A stretch of 14,132 nt of DNA from an uncultured Alistipes sp. (GTDB lineage: Bacteria; Bacteroidota; Bacteroidia; Bacteroidales; Rikenellaceae). Under the pieces are notes generated by a model. The model ran no database searches, had not been told where the DNA came from, and saw only the letters and a program-made list of their open reading frames with translations. The stretch lies in assembly GCA_947178455.1 (NCBI GenBank), contig CAMWYI010000029.1:1-14132 (forward strand), written 5' to 3'. Every line of letters starts with the position of its first letter. Positions within the stretch are counted from its first letter, which is position 1. Made by a program: the position numbers and the translations under genes. Positions 1 to 8,520 of the stretch are shown here, piece by piece.

Positions 1-764
1 TTTCGCAGCTGGACAAGGGCTACCTCCAAGCCCTGATGCGTTACAACGCCGTGCTGGCGGAGCGGAACCGGCTGCTGAAAATGCAACCCGACGAAACGAT
101 GCTCGCGATTTACGACCGCCAGCTGGTCGAGCACGGCGAGGCGATTCATGCCCGTCGGCGCGAACTGGTCGCGCGGTTGCAGCCGCAGGTCGAACGCTAC
201 TACCGCACGCTGTCGGACGACCGCGAACAGGTGACGCTGCACTACAAATCGGAGCTCAACGACCGTCCGTTCGCCGAAATCCTGCAAGCGGCGCGGCAGA
301 AAGACCTCGTCAATGAATTTACGACGGCGGGCATCCATCGCGACGACCTCGTGCTACGCATCGGCGACTATCCGCTGCGCAAGTACGGTTCACAGGGGCA
401 GCAGAAATCGTTTCTGATTGCACTCAAATTGGCCCAATATGCCGTCGTGGCCGAAGAGAAGCACGAAAAACCGCTGCTGCTGCTCGACGACTTGTTCGAC
501 AAGCTTGACGCCTCGCGGGTCGAGCAGCTCATCCGCTTGGTCACGGGCGAGGAGTTCGGGCAGATTCTGATTACGGATTGCAATTCGACCCGTCTGCAAG
601 CCATTTTGGACAAGGCGGGCGGCGATTATACGCTTTTCCGCGTGGCGGACGGCCGCATCACTGCCGAACGCCAAGCTGCGGAGCCGGACGACGACCCGCA
701 ACCTGCCCCGACGGAAGCGGTGAGACCGGCGAAATCGAAGGCCCCGACCTCAACCGACGAATGA
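1..764 (+). CDS. recF: DNA replication/repair protein RecF, 3' part only
   Basis: This is the C-terminal part (about 253 residues) of RecF, an SMC/ABC-like ATPase that binds gapped DNA and helps RecO and RecR load RecA. The reading frame is open from base 3, so the true start lies upstream of the window; the first Met at 36 is internal. Visible family marks are the ABC signature-like SQGQQKS (about 385-408) followed by LIALKLAQ, and the Walker B stretch LLLLDDLFDKLD (about 475-510), whose acidic pair would bind Mg2+/ATP. The GIHRDDL motif and ITDCN near the end also fit RecF. The last roughly 30 residues are a polar, Pro/Ala/Asp-rich tail without family similarity. The DUF721 gene starts 4 nt after the stop, a pairing common in Bacteroidetes. 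Identification is firm; only the N-terminal Walker A part is missing. Confidence 0.95.
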   Translation, partial: SQLDKGYLQALMRYNAVLAERNRLLKMQPDETMLAIYDRQLVEHGEAIHARRRELVARLQPQVERYYRTLSDDREQVTLHYKSELNDRPFAEILQAARQKDLVNEFTTAGIHRDDLVLRIGDYPLRKYGSQGQQKSFLIALKLAQYAVVAEEKHEKPLLLLDDLFDKLDASRVEQLIRLVTGEEFGQILITDCNSTRLQAILDKAGGDYTLFRVADGRITAERQAAEPDDDPQPAPTEAVRPAKSKAPTSTDE

Positions 765-768
765 CGCC

Positions 769-1059
769 ATGCGACGGACGAAAACCTTGTTGATGGGCGA
801 CCTGCTCGAAGAGTTTTTCAAGCGGCCCTACGTGGCGGCCAAAGTCGCCGAAGGCAAACTGCCCGATACGTGGCGAACGATTGTCGGCGACCAAGCTGCC
901 GACCTCACGACCGAACTGCGGCTGGAACGGCACATTCTGCACGTCCGCATCCGGTCGAGCGTCCTGCGGTCGGAGCTGTTCTACCAGCGCGACGCCCTGC
1001 GCGACGAAATCAACCGCCGGTCGGGCATGCAGCTGGTCAATGCCGTCATCATCCGATAA
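769..1059 (+). CDS. DUF721 (DciA-like) protein
   Basis: This is a 96-residue protein of the DUF721 family. The family includes DciA, the ancestral loader of the replicative helicase DnaB, so a role at replication initiation is plausible but not shown here. Family traits are an N-terminal helix (GDLLEEFFKR), a Trp-containing segment (LPDTWRTIVGDQAADLT) and the core strand-helix block ERHILHVRIRSSVLRSELFYQRDALRDEINRR (quoted in part: LHVRIRSSVLRSEL), followed by a short final strand (LVNAVII). The length is normal for the compact Bacteroidetes form. The ATG at 769 lies 4 nt after the recF stop, so the two are almost certainly co-transcribed and possibly translationally coupled. A strong hairpin follows 7 nt after the stop. 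Only the family assignment is secure; the helicase-loading role is inferred from homology. Confidence 0.85.
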   Translation: MRRTKTLLMGDLLEEFFKRPYVAAKVAEGKLPDTWRTIVGDQAADLTTELRLERHILHVRIRSSVLRSELFYQRDALRDEINRRSGMQLVNAVIIR

Positions 1060-1066
1060 AACAACG

Positions 1067-1095
1067 AGCGGCCGATTCATAACGAATCGGCCGCT
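1067..1095. terminator. Bidirectional intrinsic terminator between convergent genes
   Basis: A perfect 12-bp inverted repeat (AGCGGCCGATTC at 1067-1078, its complement at 1084-1095) encloses a 5-nt loop. It lies between the DUF721 stop (1059, +) and the DUF805 stop (1120, -). On the + strand a short T run follows (CCATTTT). On the - strand the stem is followed by TTGTTTTAT. Both directions are therefore plausible, with the leftward one having the better U tract. Confidence 0.8.
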
Positions 1096-1119
1096 GCCAT
1101 TTTCGCCGCTTGGGGCGTC

Positions 1120-1431
1120 CTATTTTTTGCTTTCGAGGCACCAGAGTACAACCAGCCAAATGATGCCGATGACCGGGACGAAAGCGATGAGCCACCACCA
1201 GCCGCTGCGGCCCGTGTCATGCAGACGGCGCACGCCGACAGCCAACGACGGAACGAGCACGGCCAAGCTGTAAATCGAGCTGAGCACCGAAATGCCGAGC
1301 AAATAGCCGATAGCGCTGACGATGATGCTGGCAATCGTGTTGAAGAGGATGAACATCCAGAACTCCGTACGTTTTGCACGGCCGTTGAAATCGGCGTAGT
1401 GGTCTTTCAGACAACTCAAATACCAATTCAT
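1120..1431 (-). CDS. DUF805 family small membrane protein
   Basis: This is a 103-residue inner-membrane protein of the DUF805 family (relatives of E. coli YhaH/YhaI), whose function is unknown. It has the family hallmarks: N-terminal FNGRAKRTEFW (about residues 15-25), then the strongly conserved VPSLAVGVRRLHDTGRSGWW (about 60-79). Three or four hydrophobic segments can be seen, at about 24-45, 48-64 and 78-98, with a short charged tail ending ESKK. The ATG at 1431 is preceded by an A/T-rich stretch typical of Bacteroidetes starts. It follows the DUF2723 gene on the same strand after 153 nt. That gap contains a good -7 element, so it may have its own promoter. No partner or substrate can be read from the sequence. 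Confidence 0.9.
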   Translation of the reverse strand: MNWYLSCLKDHYADFNGRAKRTEFWMFILFNTIASIIVSAIGYLLGISVLSSIYSLAVLVPSLAVGVRRLHDTGRSGWWWLIAFVPVIGIIWLVVLWCLESKK

Positions 1432-1514
1432 ACTTATTTAAGTTTTTTAATGAAATAGTTAGTCCCTACTCTGTTGTTTCGTCGGATTTTCGGGTTCCTC
1501 CGTAAAACGTGCTG

Positions 1515-1522
1515 CAAAATTA
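1515..1522 (-). promoter_or_regulatory. Candidate promoter -7 element for the DUF805 gene
   Basis: The - strand reads TAATTTTG here, an exact match to the Bacteroidetes TAnnTTTG -7 box, 83 nt upstream of the DUF805 ATG. No good TTTG lies 19-21 nt further upstream, so the call rests on the -7 box alone. Confidence 0.5.
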
Positions 1523-1584
1523 CAAAAAATTTCCTATAAGCGGTCGCTTCGGTGCATTGTTTCGTTTGGGGGTTGCGGGGCCCG

Positions 1585-4500
1585 TTATAACGAATCTTGC
1601 GGGTCGCCCGTGTCGACCAAATCGGCTTCGTCGACTCCCAGCGTGCGGTAGTAGGCATTCAGCTCGCGCACGATGTCGGTGCGGCCGGTGTAGGTCGCCA
1701 AGTAGTAGAGGTCGTTCAGCTCGTGCAGCCGGTCTTCCAATTCGCTCGTTACCAAATCGGCCTGCACGCCCTCGAACCGTAGGTAGTATTCGATGTATTC
1801 GATAATCGTGTGGGCGTATTCGAGCAGCAGGGCATCGGCCTTGCGCGTCGCGTCGGGCGCCCCCAACACTCCGGCCAAGTAGTAGGCCTCCAAGAACGGA
1901 TAGGTGTTGTTGAAGGTGAACCGAATCCGGTCGGTCGGCAGCCGTTCCAGTCCGAGGTCGAGCAGTTCGACCGCTTCGTCGACGCGGTTCTGTTGGAGCA
2001 GCGCTTTGGCCACGCGCGCGAACGACGAGCGGGCGTGCGAGGCGTTGAGGTTGTACTGCAAGAAGTGGTCGATGTGGACACGCGGGTCGGCCAGATTGCC
2101 GTAGCGGAACGTGTCGCGCAGCAGCGGCGCAGCGTAATCGGGGTCGATGCGCCCTATTTCGGTGCCGCTCTCTGCGGGCGTGCGGATAGGCACGAACCGG
2201 TAGGCATAGCCGTCGAATTGCAGGTAATCCTGCAACCCCAAGTCGTAGAACATGTAGTACTGCGTCATGTAAATGGGCCGTTTCCAGTCGAAGTTGGCCA
2301 GCATGTCCAGCAGCATCAGCTGGCTCTTGTCCACATAGCTCTTGCGCAGCGTGAAATAAATCGTGTCGACCATCAGGTCGCGGTCGGCCTCCTTGACGAT
2401 GCCCGCCGCGAGGGCGTTCTCCTTGTTGACCGGCAGGGCCAGCTGTTTGGTCGGGATGTAGTCGACGCGCTGGCCTTCGGCCGTGCCGTCGTCCAGTCGC
2501 AGCTGGTAGCGGGGGTCGTCGTTGCGGATGAAGTCGATAATCTCTTTCAGGGCGACGGGCCGGTCGATGCGCTCGCTGATGGGCACCCAGTCGTTGGCGA
2601 AAGTGTACTTGCTGCGCGGCAGCGAGAACGGAATGCCGTCGGCGTCGTTGGCGCGGGTCTTCATCTCGTCGACGTACCAGTCGCCGCCGAGGTACGACGT
2701 GTTCATGATGCGCACGTCGGGCCGCACGCCGTAGACCTCCTGATTGTTCCACAGCGGGAAGGTGTCGTTGTCGCCGTAGTTCAGGATAATGGAGTTGGGC
2801 AGTGTGGACATCAAGTAGTTCCAGCCGATGTCGCGCGCCATGTAGCGGTGCGAGCGGTCGTGGTCGTCCCAGTTCTGTGCGGCGAGAATCGTCGGCACGC
2901 CCATGCAGAGCACCGCAGCGGCGACGGCCACGACCGGCGTATTGCGGTGCGACAGCCGCACGAACAGCTCGTGGAAAGCCAGCACGCCCAGACCTATCCA
3001 AATCGAGAAGGCATAGAACGAACCGGCGAAAACATAGTCGCGTTCGCGCGGTTCGCCGGGCTGCGTGTTGAAGTAGAAGACCAGTGCGATGCCCGTCATG
3101 ATGAAGAGCATCATCACGATTGCGAAGTTGCGCTGGTCGCGGTTCAACTGATACAGCAGACCGAGCAATCCCAGCAGGAACGGCAGGAAATAGTAGGTGT
3201 TGCGCCCTTTGTTTTCGGCGATTTCGCGCGGCAGGTCGTCCTGCGGGCCGGTGAACTGCTCGTCGATCCACGCGATGCCCGACAGCCAGTTGCCGTCGGT
3301 GATGGTGGAGTGCAGGGGCTGGATGTCGCTTTGGCGTCCGACGAAATTCCACAGGAAATAACGCCAGTACATGTAACTCAACTGGTAATTGAAAAAGAAG
3401 TTGAGATTTTCCAGAAAAGTGGGTTCTGTGATTGTCCGGCGATCGCCGTAATCGTCCGTATAGGTGCGTTTGCGGCCGAAGTCGAGCACCGTGCCGCGTC
3501 GGGGGCGTCCCTCGCTGTCGCGGAGGATTTCGCCGTTTTCGTCGCGCAGGGTTTCGACTTTGGTGCGGTAGGCCGCCCACTGCTTGAACTCGTTTTCGCT
3601 TTTGAGCGTGCTCCACATGCGCGGGAAGAGGTGGATGAACTGCGGGTCGTATTTGTAACCCGACAGGATGCGCACGGCCTTGTACTTGCCGTTGTCATCC
3701 AAGTAGAAGACCGTCTTGTACTTGCCGTCCGAGAGCTTCGGGGCCGAGTAGTAGGGGCCCGTGACCAGTGGCCGGTCGCCGTACTGGTCGCGGTTCAAGA
3801 GCGACAGCAGGGCCTGCGGATTGTCGGGGTTGTTGGAGTTCATCGGCGGGTTGGCGGCCGCGCGAATCGTGACCGAAGCGTAGGACGAATAGCCGACCAG
3901 AATCATCGTCACGCAGAGCAGCACGGTGTTCCACACGACACGGCCTTGCTCGTGGGCCCGCCACGTGAGCCAGCCCATGCCGCCGATGAGCGCGAGGGCG
4001 AAGACGACCATGCCCGAATTGACGGGCAGCCCCAGCACGTTGACGAAAAAGACGTCGACCATCGCCCCCATCCATACCGAGTAAGGAATGATGATGTTAT
4101 TAATAAATACCAGCACGGCGCAGCCGGCCAAGAATGCCAGCGCGATGCCCTTGACGGTGGTGCGTTCGGTGCGCCGGAAGTAGTAGATAAACGCCAGCGC
4201 GGGAATCGTGAGCAGGTTGAGGATATGCACGCCGATAGAAAGGCCCATAAGATAGGCGATGAGCACAATCCAGCGCAGGGCGCCCGGTTCGTCGGCGTGT
4301 TCCTCCCATTTGAGCATCAGCCACACGACCAGCGCCGTGAACATCGACGAAAGGGCATAGACCTCGCCCTCGACGGCCGAGAACCAGAACGTATCGGTGA
4401 ACGTGTAGGCCAGTGCCCCGACGACGCCCGCTCCGAGCACGGCGCAGGTGTTGGCGAGGGTCGGTTCGCCGCCGTTGCGCGCGACGAGTCGCCGTGCGAG

Positions 4501-4803
4501 GTGCGTAATCGTCCAGAACAGAAAGAGGATGCAGAAGGCGCTGGCAATGGAGTTCATGGCGTTGACGGCGGCCCCGACGTATTCGGGATTGCCGAACGCG
4601 AAGAGCGTGGCGATGCGCGCCAACATCATGAAGAGCGGCGCTCCGGGCGGGTGGCCGACTTCGAGTTTGTAGGAGGTGGCGATGAACTCCGAGCAGTCCC
4701 AAAGGCTCGACACGGGTTCCATCGTAGCGAGGTAGACGCACGCCGCAACGACGAAAACCGCCCAGCCGACGAGATTGTTCCAACGTTTGAAAGAAGCGTT
4801 CAT
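1585..4803 (-). CDS. DUF2723 membrane protein (TMEM260/GT-C glycosyltransferase-like)
   Basis: This is a 1072-residue protein with an N-terminal polytopic membrane region and a long soluble C-terminal part. The first helix is at about residues 11-27. The segment SLWDCSEFIATSYKLEVGHP with the following PGAPLF (about 33-58) is the most conserved part of DUF2723. Its D36-x-x-E39 pair sits in the first non-cytoplasmic loop, as in GT-C O-mannosyltransferases, which suggests a lipid-linked sugar donor; human TMEM260 of this family is an O-mannosyltransferase. Roughly ten more hydrophobic segments follow up to about residue 660. The C-terminal 150 residues contain TPR-like helices (VAKALLQQNRVDEAVELLDLG). 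I chose the start at 4803, not the longer frame at 4839, because the putative transcription start lies near 4830 and similarity begins there. The length is normal for Bacteroidetes members. The acceptor is unknown and the catalytic role is inferred. Confidence 0.88.
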   Translation of the reverse strand: MNASFKRWNNLVGWAVFVVAACVYLATMEPVSSLWDCSEFIATSYKLEVGHPPGAPLFMMLARIATLFAFGNPEYVGAAVNAMNSIASAFCILFLFWTITHLARRLVARNGGEPTLANTCAVLGAGVVGALAYTFTDTFWFSAVEGEVYALSSMFTALVVWLMLKWEEHADEPGALRWIVLIAYLMGLSIGVHILNLLTIPALAFIYYFRRTERTTVKGIALAFLAGCAVLVFINNIIIPYSVWMGAMVDVFFVNVLGLPVNSGMVVFALALIGGMGWLTWRAHEQGRVVWNTVLLCVTMILVGYSSYASVTIRAAANPPMNSNNPDNPQALLSLLNRDQYGDRPLVTGPYYSAPKLSDGKYKTVFYLDDNGKYKAVRILSGYKYDPQFIHLFPRMWSTLKSENEFKQWAAYRTKVETLRDENGEILRDSEGRPRRGTVLDFGRKRTYTDDYGDRRTITEPTFLENLNFFFNYQLSYMYWRYFLWNFVGRQSDIQPLHSTITDGNWLSGIAWIDEQFTGPQDDLPREIAENKGRNTYYFLPFLLGLLGLLYQLNRDQRNFAIVMMLFIMTGIALVFYFNTQPGEPRERDYVFAGSFYAFSIWIGLGVLAFHELFVRLSHRNTPVVAVAAAVLCMGVPTILAAQNWDDHDRSHRYMARDIGWNYLMSTLPNSIILNYGDNDTFPLWNNQEVYGVRPDVRIMNTSYLGGDWYVDEMKTRANDADGIPFSLPRSKYTFANDWVPISERIDRPVALKEIIDFIRNDDPRYQLRLDDGTAEGQRVDYIPTKQLALPVNKENALAAGIVKEADRDLMVDTIYFTLRKSYVDKSQLMLLDMLANFDWKRPIYMTQYYMFYDLGLQDYLQFDGYAYRFVPIRTPAESGTEIGRIDPDYAAPLLRDTFRYGNLADPRVHIDHFLQYNLNASHARSSFARVAKALLQQNRVDEAVELLDLGLERLPTDRIRFTFNNTYPFLEAYYLAGVLGAPDATRKADALLLEYAHTIIEYIEYYLRFEGVQADLVTSELEDRLHELNDLYYLATYTGRTDIVRELNAYYRTLGVDEADLVDTGDPQDSL

Positions 4804-4836
4804 GTTCCGCAAGTACTTTTGTGTGTGTAACCAGTG

Positions 4837-4844
4837 CAAAAATA
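4837..4844 (-). promoter_or_regulatory. -7 element of the DUF2723 promoter
   Basis: The - strand reads TATTTTTG, an exact TAnnTTTG match, 33 nt upstream of the ATG at 4803. A T-rich stretch (TTTTCC) lies where a -33 box might be, but with a spacer of about 23 nt, so the upstream box is weak. It is back to back with the cysS promoter. Confidence 0.6.
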
Positions 4845-4851
4845 ATCATTT

Positions 4852-4883
4852 TTTGCATGTTCGGCGGAAAATGCCTAATTTTA
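4852..4883 (+). promoter_or_regulatory. cysS promoter (TTTG-N20-TAATTTTA)
   Basis: TTTG at 4852-4855 is followed after exactly 20 nt by TAATTTTA (4876-4883), which matches TAnnTTTG except for the last base. The predicted transcript starts near 4890, about 15 nt before the cysS ATG at 4905. This supports 4905 over upstream ATGs in the same frame. Confidence 0.65.
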
Positions 4884-4904
4884 CGCTCCGAAACACATTT
4901 CGAC

Positions 4905-6380
4905 ATGGAATCCGAACTGGTACTTTACAATACGCTGACGCGCCGCAAGGAGCGGTTCGAGCCGCTGACGGCGGGGCGCGTGGGGCTGTACGTTTGCGGC
5001 CCGACGGTCTACGGCGACCCGCATCTGGGCCACGCACGGCCGGCCGTGACGTTCGACCTGCTGTTCCGCTACCTCCGGTCGCTGGGCTACAAGGTGCGCT
5101 ATGTGCGCAACATCACCGACGTGGGCCACTTGGAGCACGACGCCGACGAGGGCGAAGACAAAATCGCCAAGAAAGCACGTCTCGAACAACTCGAACCGAT
5201 GGAGGTGGCGCACTACTACACCGAGCGCTACCACCGTGCGATGGATGCGCTCAACGTGCTGTCGCCTTCGATCGAGCCCCACGCTTCGGGCCACATCATC
5301 GAGCAAATCGCGTTCATCGAGCAGATTCTGAAAGCAGGATATGCTTATGAAAAAAACGGATCGGTCTATTTCGACGTCGAAAAATACAACGCCGAGCATC
5401 ACTACGGCCGCCTTTCGGGCCGCAACCTCGACGACATCGTGGCCAACACCCGCGAACTGGACGGCCAGAGCGACAAACGCCACTCCTATGACTTCGCCCT
5501 GTGGAAAAAGGCCTCGCCCGAACACATCATGCGCTGGCCTTCGCCTTGGAGCGACGGATTCCCCGGCTGGCACATGGAGTGCTCGGCCATGTCGACGCGC
5601 TACTTGGGCGAACGGTTCGACATCCACGGCGGCGGCATGGACTTGATGTTCCCCCACCACGAGTGCGAAATCGCCCAGTCGACGGCCGCGCTCGGCCACG
5701 ACTCGGCCCGCTACTGGCTGCACAACAACATGATTACGATCAACGGCCAGAAAATGGGCAAATCGCTGGGCAACTTCATCACGTTGGAGGAACTCTTCAC
5801 CGGTTCGCACAAGCTGCTGACGCAGGCCTACTCGCCGATGACCATTCGCTTCTTCGTCTTGCAGGCCCACTACCGTTCGACGCTCGATTTCTCGAACGAG
5901 GCGTTGCAGGCCGCCGAAAAGGGGCTCGACCGCCTGATGAAAGGTATCGAGACGCTCGACAAAATCCGCGCGGCCGACCGCTCGACGGTCAATCCCGCCG
6001 AACTGGAAGAACGCTGCCGTGCGGCGATGTCCGACGACCTCAATTCGCCGATGGTCATTTCGGCGCTGTTCGACTGGGTGCGCATCATCAACCAGCTGGC
6101 CGACGGCAAAGAGACGATTGCGGCCGCCGATCTCGATGCACTGCGAGCCACCGTGCGCCGCTACGCATTCGATATTCTCGGACTGACCGACGAAAAAGCG
6201 GCCGGTGCGGCTTCGGGCCGCGACTACGTGACGCCGCTGGTCGAGATGCTCCTCGCCGAGCGGCTGCAAGCCCGCGCGGCCAAAGACTGGGCGGCTTCCG
6301 ACCGCATTCGCGACGGACTGGCTGCCGCCGGCATCCGCGTGAAAGACGGCAAAGAGGGTACTGATTGGGAGTTTAATTAA
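4905..6380 (+). CDS. cysS: Cysteinyl-tRNA synthetase
   Basis: This class I synthetase activates cysteine with ATP and charges tRNA-Cys in the cytoplasm. It has 491 residues (E. coli has 461). The HIGH motif is HLGH at 40-43, and the KMSKS motif is KMGKS at 283-287. The zinc site that selects cysteine is complete: C31, C226, H251 and E255, with the same 25- and 4-residue spacings as in E. coli. LMFPHHECEIAQ and LSGRNLDDI are further family marks. The C-terminal part (DALRATVRRYAFDILGL, then LLAERLQARAAKDWAASDRIRDGLAAAGI) is the usual anticodon-binding domain. Upstream in-frame Met codons exist, but the promoter position and the similarity starting at LYNTLTRRKE favour 4905. It has its own promoter and is followed by a 95-nt gap, so it is probably transcribed largely alone. 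Confidence 0.97.
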   Translation: MESELVLYNTLTRRKERFEPLTAGRVGLYVCGPTVYGDPHLGHARPAVTFDLLFRYLRSLGYKVRYVRNITDVGHLEHDADEGEDKIAKKARLEQLEPMEVAHYYTERYHRAMDALNVLSPSIEPHASGHIIEQIAFIEQILKAGYAYEKNGSVYFDVEKYNAEHHYGRLSGRNLDDIVANTRELDGQSDKRHSYDFALWKKASPEHIMRWPSPWSDGFPGWHMECSAMSTRYLGERFDIHGGGMDLMFPHHECEIAQSTAALGHDSARYWLHNNMITINGQKMGKSLGNFITLEELFTGSHKLLTQAYSPMTIRFFVLQAHYRSTLDFSNEALQAAEKGLDRLMKGIETLDKIRAADRSTVNPAELEERCRAAMSDDLNSPMVISALFDWVRIINQLADGKETIAAADLDALRATVRRYAFDILGLTDEKAAGAASGRDYVTPLVEMLLAERLQARAAKDWAASDRIRDGLAAAGIRVKDGKEGTDWEFN

Positions 6381-6475
6381 CTGGTACGGAGCACGAGGTC
6401 GATAAGGAAAACCACGGGTCTTTTTGCTTTCGCCCCGGCACGAGCTGCATGGTTATTGAGAAAAATTCAAAAAAC

Positions 6476-7861
6476 ATGACGAAACCCCAATCGGCCGCGC
6501 TGGCGCTCGGTACCGAGCGCATCCGCAAGCTGTTGCTGCAATACGCCGTACCGGCTATCATCGCCATGACCGCTTCGTCGCTCTACAACATGGTCGACAG
6601 CATCTTCATCGGTCATGGGGTGGGGCCGCTGGCTATTTCGGGGCTGGCACTGACTTTTCCGCTGATGAACCTCGCCGCGGCGTTCGGTTCGCTGGTGGGC
6701 GTCGGGGCCGCGACGCTCATTTCGATGCGGCTCGGCCAGCGCGACTACGAAACCGCCCGGCACGTGCTGGGCAACGTCGTGATGCTCAACCTGATTATCG
6801 GCGTGTCGTTCGGTGCGGCGGCGTTGATTTTCCTCGACCCCATTCTCTACTTCTTCGGGGCGAGCGAGGCGACGATCGGTTACGCCCGCGAATACATGTC
6901 CATCATCCTGTGGGGCAATGTCATCACCCACATGTACTTGGGGTTGAACGCCGTGCTGCGGGCTTCGGGCCACCCCCGCAAGTCGATGTACGCGACCATC
7001 AACACCGTCGTCATCAACACGATTCTCGACCCGTTGTTCATCTACGGATTCGGCTGGGGCATCCGCGGGGCGGCCGTCGCGACGGTGCTGGCGCAGGCGA
7101 TTTCGCTGACGTGGCAGTTCTATCTGCTGTCGGATAAACGCGAACTGCTGCACCTGAAAAAAGGCATTTACAAGCTGCAAAAGACCATTGTAAAAAATAT
7201 CATCGCTATCGGCATGTCGCCTTTCCTGATGAATTTGGCGGCCTGCTTCATCGTCATCCTCATCAACAAGGGGCTCAAACAGTACGGCGGCGACTTGGCT
7301 ATCGGCGCTTTCGGCATCGTCAACCGGCTGGCGTTCTTCTTCGTGATGATCGTCATGGGCATCAACCAAGGCATGCAGCCTATCGCGGGCTACAACTTCG
7401 GCGCGCGCCAGTTCGACCGCGTGCTGCGCGTGCTGAAACTGACCGCTATCGGCGCGACGGCCGTCACGACGTTCGGATTCCTCATCGGCGAGTGCATGCC
7501 GCGCGTGGCCGTGTCGCTCTTCACCTCCGATGCCGAACTCATCCGGCTTGCGGCCGAAGGCATGCGCATCGCGTTCGTCTTCTTCCCGATTATCGGATTC
7601 CAAATGGTCTCGACCAACTTTTTCCAGAGCATCGGCATGGCGGGCAAGGCCATATTTCTGTCGCTCACGCGGCAGCTGCTCTTCCTGCTGCCCGGCTTGA
7701 TTTTTCTGCCGCCGTTGTTCGACCGTTACACCGCGTGGGACGGCAGCTGGGGCGTGTGGTGCGCCCTGCCGTTCTCCGACTTGCTGGCATCGTTCGTGGC
7801 TCTGGTGCTGCTGATGCGCGAACTGCGCCGTTTTTCCAAAATAGCTCATTCCGAATCGTAA
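6476..7861 (+). CDS. MATE family efflux transporter
   Basis: This is a 461-residue multidrug/toxin extrusion (MATE) transporter that exports cationic or other small molecules using a Na+ or H+ gradient. Twelve hydrophobic segments can be traced in two similar halves. The N-half has LLQYAVPAIIAMTASSLYNM and VDSIFIGHGVG (about 20-50), the standard MATE opening, then LALTFPLMNLAAAFG. The start of the second half has SPFLMNLAACFIVILINKG, then FFFVMIVMGINQGMQPIAGYNFGA, the matching C-half motif. Its pattern is closest to the MepA-like branch; the substrate cannot be read. I prefer the ATG at 6476, preceded by an A-rich stretch, over 6449 in the same frame. Its TAA shares one base with the ATG of the next gene (TAATG), so the two are translationally coupled. 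No convincing promoter was found in the 95-nt gap after cysS. Confidence 0.93.
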   Translation: MTKPQSAALALGTERIRKLLLQYAVPAIIAMTASSLYNMVDSIFIGHGVGPLAISGLALTFPLMNLAAAFGSLVGVGAATLISMRLGQRDYETARHVLGNVVMLNLIIGVSFGAAALIFLDPILYFFGASEATIGYAREYMSIILWGNVITHMYLGLNAVLRASGHPRKSMYATINTVVINTILDPLFIYGFGWGIRGAAVATVLAQAISLTWQFYLLSDKRELLHLKKGIYKLQKTIVKNIIAIGMSPFLMNLAACFIVILINKGLKQYGGDLAIGAFGIVNRLAFFFVMIVMGINQGMQPIAGYNFGARQFDRVLRVLKLTAIGATAVTTFGFLIGECMPRVAVSLFTSDAELIRLAAEGMRIAFVFFPIIGFQMVSTNFFQSIGMAGKAIFLSLTRQLLFLLPGLIFLPPLFDRYTAWDGSWGVWCALPFSDLLASFVALVLLMRELRRFSKIAHSES

Positions 7862-8514
7862 TGTCATCGAGGAAGATTATGCAGGATAAATTCGTCATCA
7901 CCATCGGCCGGCAGTTGGGCAGCGGCGGACGCGCCGTCGGCGAACGCATCGCCCGGCGGCTCGGCATCCGCATGTACGACCGCCAGCTGGTCGCGCTGGC
8001 CGCCGAGCAGAGCGGACTGTACCCCGAATTTTTCGAGAAAGCCGACGAACAAGAGTCGCGCGGCGTGCTGTCGAACCTCATCGGATACCTCCGCTCGCCG
8101 TTCGCAGGCGACACCGGCGCGGGCAGCAACGTGCTGTCCAACGATGCGCTGTTCCAGATTCAGAGCGACGTCATCCGCGACATCGCGGCGCGCGAATCGG
8201 CCCTTTTCGTGGGGCGGTGCGCCGACTACATCCTGCGCGATGACCCGCGCTGCATCAGCGTATTCATCACGGCCGACCGCGCCGACCGCATCGCGCGGCT
8301 GTGCCGCGTGGACGGGCTCGAACCGGCCGAAGCCGAAGCCCGCATGGAACGCACCGACGCTCGGCGGGCTGCCTACTACGACTATTACAGCGGACGCCGC
8401 TGGGGTGCGGCGGCGACCTACGGGTTGTGCGTCAATTCGTCGTTGTTGGGCATCGACGGCACGGCGGAGTGCATCATCGCTTTCGCCGAACGGAAACTGC
8501 AAACGAAATTCTGA
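7861..8514 (+). CDS. Cytidylate kinase-like family protein
   Basis: This 217-residue protein belongs to the cytidylate kinase-like family (Pfam Cytidylate_kin2), a P-loop NMP-kinase fold common in anaerobes. Its exact substrate is unproven, and it differs from housekeeping Cmk. The phosphate-binding loop is ITIGRQLGSGGRAVGERIA (about 13-31), a GSGG form without the usual GK[ST]. IRMYDRQLVALAA follows. Later family marks are LFVGRCADYILRDDP, the lid-like segment RMERTDARRAAYYDYY, and WGAAATYGLCVNSSLLGIDG near the end. The ATG at 7861 overlaps the MATE stop by one base; a second Met at 7879 is an alternative start closer to the conserved region. prfB begins 6 nt after the stop, so MATE, this gene and prfB probably share one transcript. 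The physiological link among the three is not obvious. Confidence 0.88.
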   Translation: MSSRKIMQDKFVITIGRQLGSGGRAVGERIARRLGIRMYDRQLVALAAEQSGLYPEFFEKADEQESRGVLSNLIGYLRSPFAGDTGAGSNVLSNDALFQIQSDVIRDIAARESALFVGRCADYILRDDPRCISVFITADRADRIARLCRVDGLEPAEAEARMERTDARRAAYYDYYSGRRWGAAATYGLCVNSSLLGIDGTAECIIAFAERKLQTKF

Positions 8515-8520
8515 CCCCTT

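Noticed and set aside
1810..4830. A 1006-codon open frame on the + strand opposite the DUF2723 gene.
   Set aside because: It is a shadow of a GC-rich coding strand; its translation is rich in Val, Arg, Gln and His without recognisable domains, while the - strand frame has clear family similarity.
6381..6475. A possible promoter (TCTTTTTG at 6419-6426) and a weak hairpin before the MATE gene.
   Set aside because: The -7 box has one mismatch at a key base, no TTTG lies upstream at the right distance, and the hairpin has only about three continuous pairs.
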